The notes under the pieces are model-generated. The model worked only from the letters and a program-made list of their open reading frames with translations. It did no database searches and was not told the origin of the DNA. A DNA stretch of 64,000 bases from Candidatus Alistipes faecavium (GTDB lineage Bacteria; Bacteroidota; Bacteroidia; Bacteroidales; Rikenellaceae), in assembly GCA_019118605.1 (NCBI GenBank), contig DWYP01000046.1:1-64000 (forward strand). Direction: 5' to 3'. This document shows, piece after piece, positions 20,584 through 29,094 of this stretch. A program made the position numbers and the translations under genes. The number at the start of each line of letters is the position of its first letter. Position 1 is the first letter of the stretch.

Positions 20584-21966
20584 TCAGGATTTCCGGCGTT
20601 TACACGACAACAGCAGGATCAGCACGCTTCCGAGAATCGCCGCAGCCGTCGATCCCATCAGGATGGCGATCTTGCCCCGGTCGATCAGGTCCACATCGGT
20701 ATAGGCCAGCGAATCGACGAAAAGCGACATCGTAAAACCGATACCGCCCAGGCAGGCTACGGCCAGCAACATGCGCCACGTGGCACCTTCGGGCATCACG
20801 GCCAGTCCCGAGCGCACGGCGCCCCAGCTGGCGAGGAAGATACCCAGCGGTTTGCCGATCAGCAAACCGAAGAAGACCCCCATGCCGACCGATCCGATCT
20901 CGGGCGAGGAATGGAATATATTGAGATATTCGAGCGACCCGATCTCGACACCGGCATTGGCCAGGGCGAAGATCGGCATGATGAGGAACGTCACATAGGG
21001 CGCCAGGGCATGTTCGAGGCGGTAGCTCATACCCACGGAGTTGGCCGTCAAGTCGTGCATGCGCCGCAGGTAGAAACGCTGCTCCTCGTTGGGGAACGGC
21101 TCCTCGGTCTCGGCCCGCAGCATCAGCGTCTTGAGCCATTTCATCTTGTGGACGTAGTACTCCTTGCTGTAACGCGGCTCCATGGGGATGAGCAGCGCCA
21201 TGGCAACGCCCGAGATGGTCGAATGCACACCGGAGTAATAGAACAGCCCCCATACGACGAACGCCGGGACAAGATAGAAGAACATCCGTTTTTCGCCCAT
21301 CTGCTTCATAAAATAGACCCCGAGCATGATGAGCAGCGCGATAAGCAGGCATTCGATCTGCACTTGCCCCCCGTAGAAGAGCGCAATGACCAGAATGGCC
21401 CCCAAGTCATCGGCCACGGCAAGCGCCGTCAGGAAGATCTTCAACGATACCGGGACCCGGTCGTCGAGCATCGAGAGAATGCCGATGGCAAAGGCGATGT
21501 CAGTAGCCGTAGGGATTCCCCAGCCGTTAGCCGCCAATGTTCCGTGGTTGAAGAGCAGGAAGATGATCGCCGGGGCAAGCATACCGCCGGCCGCCGCCAG
21601 GACCGGAAGAATCGCCTTACGCACTGAAGAAAGTTGCCCGCAGACAATTTCCCGCTTGATTTCCAGGCCGATAGCAAAAAAGAAGATCACCATCAGGCCA
21701 TCGTTGACGAACTTCTCGACGGTCATTCCCCGCGGGAAGAGCCAGTCGATCAGACCGTCCGGAGAATGGACCATCAACGAAAGGTCGGTTTCAAGCATGT
21801 CGTGATAATAGGCTTTCGTTACAGGGAGGTTGGCCAACAGCATGGCAATAATGACGCAAACCAACAAGACGACACCCCCCGCCCAGGGAGCCTCTACGAA
21901 ATTGCGGCCTCGGAGGCCGATCATGTGGCGGTTCCGTACCCAGCGGTACATTGAGAAAAGTCGCAT
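20584..21966 (-). CDS. nhaA: Na+/H+ antiporter NhaA
   Basis: GLIDWLFPRGMTVEKFVNDGLMVIFFFAIGLEIKREIVCGQLSS; GIPTATDIAFAIGIL; FLTALAVADDLGAILVIALFY. Confidence 0.96.
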   Translation of the reverse strand: MRLFSMYRWVRNRHMIGLRGRNFVEAPWAGGVVLLVCVIIAMLLANLPVTKAYYHDMLETDLSLMVHSPDGLIDWLFPRGMTVEKFVNDGLMVIFFFAIGLEIKREIVCGQLSSVRKAILPVLAAAGGMLAPAIIFLLFNHGTLAANGWGIPTATDIAFAIGILSMLDDRVPVSLKIFLTALAVADDLGAILVIALFYGGQVQIECLLIALLIMLGVYFMKQMGEKRMFFYLVPAFVVWGLFYYSGVHSTISGVAMALLIPMEPRYSKEYYVHKMKWLKTLMLRAETEEPFPNEEQRFYLRRMHDLTANSVGMSYRLEHALAPYVTFLIMPIFALANAGVEIGSLEYLNIFHSSPEIGSVGMGVFFGLLIGKPLGIFLASWGAVRSGLAVMPEGATWRMLLAVACLGGIGFTMSLFVDSLAYTDVDLIDRGKIAILMGSTAAAILGSVLILLLSCKRRKS

Positions 21967-21976
21967 CTGTCCAAAT

Positions 21977-23026
21977 TTAATTTTGAGTCCGAACCTCCGA
22001 CAGCAACGTTTGGCCACAGAGTTTCCACAATACCCGTGCCCCGGTGATGGCATCGATGCGGTCGTCGGCCGAAGGGCACACCTCCACCATGTCGAAGCCG
22101 ATGATGCGGCGCCCCGAGCGTACGAGCGTCGCCACGAGCCACACGGCCTCATTGAAGGTCAGACCTCCGGAGACGGGCGTTCCCGTATGGGGGCAATTCT
22201 CGAAAGTCAGTGCGTCGATATCGAAGCTCACATAGACCTCCTGCGGGAGCGATGCCACGATCCGCTGGCACTGGGCGTCCCAAGTCTCGCCACGGAACGC
22301 GGCGGTCGACAGTGCGAGGTCGTCGAAGGTGACGATACGCTCCGTGGCGGCTGCGAGGTTCGCCTCGGTCTCACTGAAGTCGCGCACGCCGACCTGGGCG
22401 ATACGCACGACTTGCGGCACATCGCGCAGTACGTTGTACATGATCGAAGCATGGGAGTAGGCAAAGCCCTCGTAAGCATCGCGCAGATCGCAGTGCGCAT
22501 CGAGGTGAAGGATGCCGAAAGCCTCGTGACGCTTCCCGAGGGCACGGATCAGTCCGTAGGGGGTCGAATGGTCGCCTCCGACCAACCCTACGGTCTTCCC
22601 GGCCTCGAGCCAGCGCGCGGCCTGTGCTTCGATGTTGGCATTCATCGCCGCACACCCTTCGTTCACACGGCGCAACTTGCGCACGACATAATCGTCATCG
22701 GGGCTACCGCCTCCTTCGAGGTGGTCGATGACCCGTTCTGCATCGGAGCGCAACCGCTGCGAGGTTTCGAGCAGCGTGTAGTCGACGTCAGCCGTGGCAA
22801 TGCCGCGCCGCCAGGCACCGGGCGCCAAAGGGTCGTGGAAATCGAGTTGCGTCGAAGCTTCGATAATGGCATCGGGAGCAAAAGCCGTTCCGGCGCCATA
22901 GGAGACCGTGACATCCCACGGGGCCGAGACCAGCACCAGACGGGCCGTTTCCGGATCGAACGGGAGCCCGAAATAGGAGCCGTTGGCCACGCCGACGCCG
23001 TCGGGATCGAAAGTTTTCTGTTCCAT
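21977..23026 (-). CDS. Arginase/agmatinase/formimidoylglutamase family protein
   Basis: LVGGDHSTPYGLIRAL, ILHLDAHCDLRDAYEGFAYSHAS, VYVSFDIDAL: metal-binding motifs. Confidence 0.9.
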   Translation of the reverse strand: MEQKTFDPDGVGVANGSYFGLPFDPETARLVLVSAPWDVTVSYGAGTAFAPDAIIEASTQLDFHDPLAPGAWRRGIATADVDYTLLETSQRLRSDAERVIDHLEGGGSPDDDYVVRKLRRVNEGCAAMNANIEAQAARWLEAGKTVGLVGGDHSTPYGLIRALGKRHEAFGILHLDAHCDLRDAYEGFAYSHASIMYNVLRDVPQVVRIAQVGVRDFSETEANLAAATERIVTFDDLALSTAAFRGETWDAQCQRIVASLPQEVYVSFDIDALTFENCPHTGTPVSGGLTFNEAVWLVATLVRSGRRIIGFDMVEVCPSADDRIDAITGARVLWKLCGQTLLSEVRTQN

Positions 23027-23216
23027 GTCGTATCGTAAATGGTCCACCGGCCATGTCGTTCCGGCCGGAGGCGCCTCTCCGGACAGCCGCCGGCGGCAAA
23101 TGCCGCAAAGGAGAAGCACTTTTAAATACAAAGGTACGAAAATTTTAATTTTTCCCTATATTTGCCCGCAGGAAAGCGACATGCGAAACAACAATCAACC
23201 GAAAATCCCCACCGCC

Positions 23217-24212
23217 ATGAAATTCGTCATTGACAGCGCCATTCCTTACCTGCAAGGGGTTCTGGAGCCCTACGCACAAGTCGTATACCTGCCCGGCCGC
23301 GAGATCGGAGCCGCCGACGTGCGCGACGCCGACGCACTCATTGTCCGTACGCGCACCCGCTGCGACGCCTCGCTGCTGAGCGGCTCCCGCGTGCGGATGA
23401 TCGCCACGGCCACCATCGGGTTCGACCACATCGACCTGCCGTGGTGCGCCGCCCAAGGCATCGAGGTAACGACCGCCGCCGGATGCAACGCCCGCGGCGT
23501 ATTGCAATGGGTTGCCGCCGTCCTCGAAGCGCTCTCCCGCCACCAGGGCTGGACTCCGAAGCAGAAAACCCTGGGCATCATCGGCGTAGGGCATGTCGGA
23601 TCGCTCGTCAAAAGCTATGCCGAACTGTGGGGATTCCGGGTTCTCTGCTGCGACCCGCCGCGCGAGGAGCGCGAGCGGTGCGGCTTCCTGCCCCTTGAGG
23701 AGGTCGCCCGCAAAGCCGACCTCGTGACCTTCCACACGCCGCTCGACGCCACGACCCGCCACATGGGCAACAAGACGCTCCTGCGGCAGATGAAACCCGA
23801 CGCCGTCGTCATCAACTCCTCGCGCGGCGAAGTGGTCGACAACGAAGCGCTGTATGCCAGCGGACACCCCTGTGTCCTCGACGTCTGGGAAAACGAGCCC
23901 GACCTCCACCCCGGGCTGCTCGAACGGGCGCTGCTCGCCACGCCACACATCGCCGGCTATTCGCAACAGGGCAAAGCCAACGCCGCCGCGATGTCGATCG
24001 CCGCACTCGCCCGCCGCTTCGCGCTGCCACTCGACGGGTGGTACCCCTCCGAGGTCACCCCCTCCGCCCCGTGCCCGATCTCCTGGGAGAGACTCGGTTC
24101 GACGATCCGCGATGCCTACGACATCGAAGCCGAAAGCCGACGCCTGAAGTCCCACCCGGAGGATTTCGAAACACTACGCGACCATTACGCCTACCGAAAA
24201 GAATATTTTTAG
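23217..24212 (+). CDS. pdxB: Erythronate-4-phosphate dehydrogenase
   Basis: MKFVIDSAIPYLQGVLEPYAQVVYLPGREI; ATIGFDHIDLPWC; 2-hydroxyacid dehydrogenase fold; TATATTTG 23157-23164. Confidence 0.9.
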   Translation: MKFVIDSAIPYLQGVLEPYAQVVYLPGREIGAADVRDADALIVRTRTRCDASLLSGSRVRMIATATIGFDHIDLPWCAAQGIEVTTAAGCNARGVLQWVAAVLEALSRHQGWTPKQKTLGIIGVGHVGSLVKSYAELWGFRVLCCDPPREERERCGFLPLEEVARKADLVTFHTPLDATTRHMGNKTLLRQMKPDAVVINSSRGEVVDNEALYASGHPCVLDVWENEPDLHPGLLERALLATPHIAGYSQQGKANAAAMSIAALARRFALPLDGWYPSEVTPSAPCPISWERLGSTIRDAYDIEAESRRLKSHPEDFETLRDHYAYRKEYF

Positions 24213-24257
24213 CGAATTCACTCTTTTTTATTACCTTTGCGGCAACATTCGAATCAG

Positions 24258-25490
24258 ATGTACCGCCATATCATAAAACCGATCCTCTTCTCACTCACCA
24301 TCGAGCAGGCGCACCACGTAGTGATGCTCCTCCTGCGCATCATCGGAGTGATTCCCGGAGGAAGGTGGCTGTTGCGCAAGTGCTGCGCCGTCAAGCACCC
24401 GGCTCTCGAACGGGAGGTCTTCGGCATCCGCTTCCCCAACCCGGTGGGTCTGGCCGCAGGATTCGACCGCAACGGCGAAGCCCTGCGGGAGATTGCCGCC
24501 CTGGGATTCGGATTCATCGAAATCGGCACCGTCACGCCGCGCCCCCAGTCCGGGAATCCGCGGCCGCGGGTTTTCCGACTCCCCAAGGACAATGCCATCA
24601 TCAACCGCATCGGGCTGGCCAACCGCGGACTCGAAGCCACCATCCGGCAACTGCGCCGCCCCCACGACGGCGTAATCGTCGGCTGCAATATCGGCAAAAA
24701 CGCCGCCACACCCCCTGAAGAGGCCCCTTACGACTATCTGAAACTCTTTCGCAACCTCTACCAATACGCCGATTACTTCACGGTGAACATCTGCTGCGAC
24801 AATGCCGTCCGCGAGGAGTGGGACAATGCCCGTGAATACATTCTGCAGATTCTCAACCCGTTGTTCGACTTCCGCCGCGGCCAGAACCAGTACCGGCCGG
24901 TCATGCTCAAGATTTCGCCCGACATGCCCGACGAGGTGATCGACCGGATCACCGACATCCTGCTCGAGACACCTCTCGACGGAATCGTCGCCACCAACGG
25001 CACCCACCACCGTGAAAAACTACGTACGAGCCATACCTCACTGACAAAGATCGGCAGCGGCCGCCTGAGCGGCGCTCCGCTGACCCAACGGGCCATCGAG
25101 ATCGTGCGACGCATCCAAACACGGGTAAACGGTGCCTACCCCATTATCGGCGTGGGCGGGCTGATGACTCCCGACGATGTGCGGGCAATGCTCGACGCGG
25201 GAGCCGACCTCGTACAACTCTACACAGGATACATCTACAACGGCCCCGGAATGGTCAAGGAGGTGTGCCGCGCACTCATCGACGACGCCCGGAAGGCAGA
25301 AGGGACACAAGTTGCCGAAGCCAAGGCGGAAACCGCCGGGAGCCGTACGACGGCCGAATCGCAGCCGGACGTGCCAACCCTCACGGAAACCGATACAGCC
25401 GCGAAACCCGCGGAAGAGGTCTCCGACGCAACGCCGGACAAAGAGGCTGCGGCCCGACAGACGTCGCAGGAGCCCGCGTCATCCCTGTAA
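24258..25490 (+). CDS. pyrD: Dihydroorotate dehydrogenase (quinone-type) with a long low-complexity C-terminal tail
   Basis: FPNPVGLAAGFDRNGEAL, IGTVTPRPQSGNPRPRVFRL, VGGLMTPDDVRAMLDAGADLVQLYTGYIYNGPG. Confidence 0.94.
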   Translation: MYRHIIKPILFSLTIEQAHHVVMLLLRIIGVIPGGRWLLRKCCAVKHPALEREVFGIRFPNPVGLAAGFDRNGEALREIAALGFGFIEIGTVTPRPQSGNPRPRVFRLPKDNAIINRIGLANRGLEATIRQLRRPHDGVIVGCNIGKNAATPPEEAPYDYLKLFRNLYQYADYFTVNICCDNAVREEWDNAREYILQILNPLFDFRRGQNQYRPVMLKISPDMPDEVIDRITDILLETPLDGIVATNGTHHREKLRTSHTSLTKIGSGRLSGAPLTQRAIEIVRRIQTRVNGAYPIIGVGGLMTPDDVRAMLDAGADLVQLYTGYIYNGPGMVKEVCRALIDDARKAEGTQVAEAKAETAGSRTTAESQPDVPTLTETDTAAKPAEEVSDATPDKEAAARQTSQEPASSL

Positions 25491-25503
25491 AAATCCGCTT
25501 CGC

Positions 25504-26745
25504 ATGAAAGCATCCATCATTACCATCGGCGACGAAATCCTCATCGGACAGATCGTCGACACCAATTCGGTCTCCATCGCCCGGCACCTGAATGCCGCAG
25601 GTATCGTCGTACGCGAAAAGCGCTCGATCGGTGACGACCGCACGCAGATCATCCAGACCGTCGAACAGGCATTGAAAAGCTGCGAGGTGACGATCCTTAC
25701 CGGAGGCCTCGGCCCGACGAAGGACGACATCACGAAAAAGACCCTGGCCGAGATGTTCCACTGCGAGATGCGCTACGACCAACAGGTCGCCGCGCATGTC
25801 GAGAAGATGCTCACCGGACGCGGCATCGAGTTCAACGACCTGAACCGCTCGCAGGCACTGGTCCCCACCGCCTGCACGGTGCTGTTCAACGCCCACGGGA
25901 CGGCCCCGGGAATGTGGTTCGAACGCAACGGGCACGTCGTGATTTCATTGCCCGGCGTACCCTACGAAATGGAACACCTGATGCAGGACGAGGTGATGCC
26001 CCGTCTGAAGGCACACTTCTCGTTGCGGCAGATCGTACACCGCACGATGATCACCGCCGGGCTGCCCGAGTCGATGCTCGCCAAACGCATCGAAGCGTGG
26101 GAGAACGCCCTGCCCCGCTACCTCAAGCTCGCCTACCTGCCCAACCCGGGAGCCGTGCGGCTACGCCTGTCGGCCTACGAGGTCGAGGGCGAGAGCGTGG
26201 CCCGAGAGATCGACCGGCAGTTCGAGGCGCTGCGCAAGATCATCCCCCACAACGTCATCGGGTTCGAAACCGCCTCGATGCAGGAACTCGTGCACGGCAT
26301 CCTCACCGAACGGCACCTGACCCTCGCCACGGCCGAAAGCTGCACGGGAGGATCGATCGCGGCACGTTTCACGGCCCTGCCCGGCGCCTCGGCCTACTTC
26401 CGCTGCGGGGTGGTTTCGTACAGCAACGACGCGAAGGTCGACCTGCTGGGCGTCCGGGCCGAAGACATTGCACAGTATGGCGCCGTGAGCGAGCAGGTGG
26501 CCCGCCAGATGGCCGAAGGGGCTCGACGGGTGGCCAGCGCCGACTATGCCATCGCCACCACGGGCATCGCCGGTCCAACGGGAGGGTCGGCCGAAAAGCC
26601 CGTCGGTACGGTCTGGATCGCCGTGGCAACCCCCGAACGCACGGTGGCCCAACTGCGGCAGTGCGGCTCCGACCGCGGGCAGATCATCGACCGCGCCAGC
26701 GCCTTTGCGATCAGCCTGCTGCGCGACTGCCTGACCGGCAAATAG
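25504..26745 (+). CDS. cinA: CinA family nicotinamide mononucleotide deamidase-related protein
   Basis: MKASIITIGDEILIGQIVDTNSVSIAR; ILTGGLGPTKDDITK; LATAESCTGGSIAARFTALPGAS. Confidence 0.94.
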   Translation: MKASIITIGDEILIGQIVDTNSVSIARHLNAAGIVVREKRSIGDDRTQIIQTVEQALKSCEVTILTGGLGPTKDDITKKTLAEMFHCEMRYDQQVAAHVEKMLTGRGIEFNDLNRSQALVPTACTVLFNAHGTAPGMWFERNGHVVISLPGVPYEMEHLMQDEVMPRLKAHFSLRQIVHRTMITAGLPESMLAKRIEAWENALPRYLKLAYLPNPGAVRLRLSAYEVEGESVAREIDRQFEALRKIIPHNVIGFETASMQELVHGILTERHLTLATAESCTGGSIAARFTALPGASAYFRCGVVSYSNDAKVDLLGVRAEDIAQYGAVSEQVARQMAEGARRVASADYAIATTGIAGPTGGSAEKPVGTVWIAVATPERTVAQLRQCGSDRGQIIDRASAFAISLLRDCLTGK

Positions 26746-26842
26746 GAGCCCCGGGAAACGGGAATCCCGGCCATGACATCGCCGGCTACGGCCCGTAACC
26801 TGCCGCAGGCACTTCCCTCCGCGGTAAAAAATCGTGAAAACC

Positions 26843-26873
26843 TTTGCTATTTGGCGAAAAGGTCGTATATTTG
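26843..26873 (+). promoter_or_regulatory. Promoter of the rpmB operon (TTTG-N19-TATATTTG)
   Basis: TTTG 26843-26846; TATATTTG 26866-26873. Confidence 0.8.
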
Positions 26874-26915
26874 CACTCCCTTAAAAGGGTTTTAACGTAA
26901 AAATTTTATAACCAA

Positions 26916-27149
26916 ATGAAAGTTTGCGAAATCACAGGCAAGGTAGCGGTTGTGGGCAACAACGTCTCGCACTCGCACCTGAAGACCAAACGCAAATTCA
27001 GTCCCAATCTGAAAACCAAGCGTTTCTGGTCTGAGCAGGAGGGCCGCTGGATTACCCTGAAGGTAACGGCCGCCGGCATGAAAACCATCAACAAGAAAGG
27101 GCTCGCAGTTGCGCTGCGCGAGGCTGCCGCACCCAAAAGCGTGTACTAA
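26916..27149 (+). CDS. rpmB: Ribosomal protein bL28
   Basis: MKVCEITGKVAVVGNNVSHSHLKTKRKFSPNLKTKRFW. Confidence 0.97.
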   Translation: MKVCEITGKVAVVGNNVSHSHLKTKRKFSPNLKTKRFWSEQEGRWITLKVTAAGMKTINKKGLAVALREAAAPKSVY

Positions 27150-27165
27150 AAACATCGAGTAACAA

Positions 27166-27348
27166 ATGGCAAAGAAAGGCAACAGAGTGCAGGTCATCCT
27201 CGAATGCACCGAGCAGAAAGAGAGCGGCGTTGCGGGAATGTCCCGTTACATCACCACCAAGAACAAGAAAAACACCCCCGAGCGTCTGGAGCGCAAGAAG
27301 TACAATCCCTTCCTCAAGCGGGTTACCGTTCACCGTGAAATCAAATAG
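27166..27348 (+). CDS. rpmG: Ribosomal protein bL33
   Basis: [60 protein letters not shown]. Confidence 0.97.
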   Translation: MAKKGNRVQVILECTEQKESGVAGMSRYITTKNKKNTPERLERKKYNPFLKRVTVHREIK

Positions 27349-27360
27349 TAAAGTAGCTCT

Positions 27361-27522
27361 ATGGCAAAGAAAGTAGTCGCAACCCTGAAAACCGGCACGG
27401 GTAAGCAGTTTACCAAGTGCATCAAGATGGTCAAGTCGGACAAGACCGGAGCCTACATGTTCAAGGAGAGCATCGTTCCCAACGACCAGATCAAGGATTT
27501 CTTCGCAGAAGAGAAGAAATAG
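27361..27522 (+). CDS. DUF4295 small protein (53 aa; absent from supplied ORF track)
   Basis: MAKKVVATLKTGTGKQFTKCIKMVKSDKTGAYMFKESIVPNDQIKDFFAEEKK; downstream of rpmG. Confidence 0.9.
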   Translation: MAKKVVATLKTGTGKQFTKCIKMVKSDKTGAYMFKESIVPNDQIKDFFAEEKK

Positions 27523-27548
27523 TATTTTAAGAGCCGACCTCTTAAATA

Positions 27549-27585
27549 CAAAGGGCATCCCGCAGGGAATGCCCTTTGTGTTTTT
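27549..27585 (+). terminator. Terminator of the rpmB-rpmG-DUF4295 operon
   Basis: AAAGGGCATCCCGCAGGGAATGCCCTTTGTGTTTTT. Confidence 0.85.
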
Positions 27586-27739
27586 CATATCCCGGCAGGC
27601 TCTTTCGCGAACCTCACGACCGGGATCTCCCAGGCCCGGAAGCGCACCTCCGGAAGCCGCAGATCGAAACGGCTCCCCCGGGGCTCTCCGTCCCTTCGGC
27701 CCCGCACAGGCACCGCTTCGAAGCCGGAACACGCCGGAA

Positions 27740-28627
27740 TCAGAACTTGTGCACCGCCCGCACGAGGAACTTGTTGTACTTGGGAATCTCCACCACGTAG
27801 GGAGGTTCGATGCTCATGTGCGAGGTGTAGGCCTCCTTCTCGTTCTTCTCGGTCGACGAGAAGTAGTAGACCATCCGGTCCATGCGCTCGCCTCCGGCAT
27901 CCTTCAGCGCATCGTTGAAGGCGTTGCGGGCCTTGCGGTTGTTGCGCAGGCGGGTTCCGCCGTTGTAGTTGTTCCCGATGACCAGGATCTCGTCGATGGC
28001 CGGGAGATACCACCCCTCACCCTTCTCGCGGCACCACTTGAATGCCGGGAAGTCGTCCCACGAAAGGCCGTTTTCGGCGATGTAGCGCTCCACGGTCTCC
28101 ATGTTCACCATGCCGTCGGAGGATTCATCGGTGCCGATCACCCGCAGGTCGGGCTTGCGGAAGGTGCTCCAGTGCAGATAGATCTCATCGAGCGAGATAA
28201 CCAGTCCGTGCTGGCCGTCTTCGGACAGCGCACAGATGATGCCCTTCACTCCGTCCTGATCGTAAAGTTCGCCGATCTCGTATCGCTGGAGCACGTAGCG
28301 GCCGCCGGGCGTCTCGACCTCGGCCGGCAGCGAAGATCCGGTCTCCGCAGCCGCTTCGGGGGTTTCCGCGGGCTCCGCGGCATCGGAGGGGCGGGTGTAG
28401 AACTCCTTCTCCCCGTTGGCATACCGGATGTAGTGGATTTCGGCCACGGGAAGCACATAGGTCGGGCCGTCGGGATTGGAGAAGCGCTTGTAACGCACGG
28501 CATCGGGCGACACCTCCACCACGTTGGCCTCGATCTTCGAGGCATCGGTCTTGACAATCAGGTCCTGGGCCGCGGCCGTCAGGATGCCGCACCACATGGC
28601 AAAAAGCAGAATAACAATCTTTCTCAT
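27740..28627 (-). CDS. Secreted hypothetical protein (DUF1566-like C-terminal region)
   Basis: Signal peptide MRKIVILLFAMWCGILTAAAQ; GEGWYLPAIDEILVIGNNYNGG resembling DUF1566/paralogous domain. Confidence 0.6.
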   Translation of the reverse strand: MRKIVILLFAMWCGILTAAAQDLIVKTDASKIEANVVEVSPDAVRYKRFSNPDGPTYVLPVAEIHYIRYANGEKEFYTRPSDAAEPAETPEAAAETGSSLPAEVETPGGRYVLQRYEIGELYDQDGVKGIICALSEDGQHGLVISLDEIYLHWSTFRKPDLRVIGTDESSDGMVNMETVERYIAENGLSWDDFPAFKWCREKGEGWYLPAIDEILVIGNNYNGGTRLRNNRKARNAFNDALKDAGGERMDRMVYYFSSTEKNEKEAYTSHMSIEPPYVVEIPKYNKFLVRAVHKF

Positions 28628-28799
28628 CGTTCAAGCTTAAATATGGCACCCGCATCGGAGGCTTTTCCGGAGGGATCCGGGGTTCGGGGAGGGAATCCGG
28701 AGCCGGGGACCGGGGCCGGAGATTCGGGCCGTTGCAAATATAACGTTTTTTCGCGAAGAATCTTGTCCGTCGGGCTGAGAAAATCTCCTCCGGAGGCTC

Positions 28800-28985
28800 T
28801 GCCCGAGGCGGCCTGCGGAGGGCAGGGAGCCTGCGACGGCAGAAGGGGCCCGGCAAGAGAGGTGCGGCAGGAGGGGCATGGCAGGAAGGGGCGTGGAAGG
28901 AGGGGCGTGGCAGGAGGGGCGCAGCAGGAGAGGCGCGGCAAAAGGGTACGGGGACGAAGGAAAGCGGGCAGGCAGCCCCGCGCAT
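28800..28985. repeat. Purine-rich degenerate tandem repeat (unit like GGCGTGGCAGGAGG)
   Basis: ggtgcggcaggaggggcatggcaggaaggggcgtggaaggaggggcgtggcaggaggggcgcagcaggagaggcgcggc. Confidence 0.75.
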
Positions 28986-29004
28986 AAAAAATAGCGACAT
29001 TCCT

Positions 29005-29035
29005 TTTGTTTTTCATCGCGGAATAGCTATATTTG
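29005..29035 (+). promoter_or_regulatory. Promoter of the first GH92 gene (TTTG-N19-TATATTTG)
   Basis: TTTG 29005-29008; TATATTTG 29028-29035. Confidence 0.82.
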
Positions 29036-29094
29036 TACCAACTTCAAATAATATGTATATACATAATATACCCCAAACTTAAAATTTTTATCCC

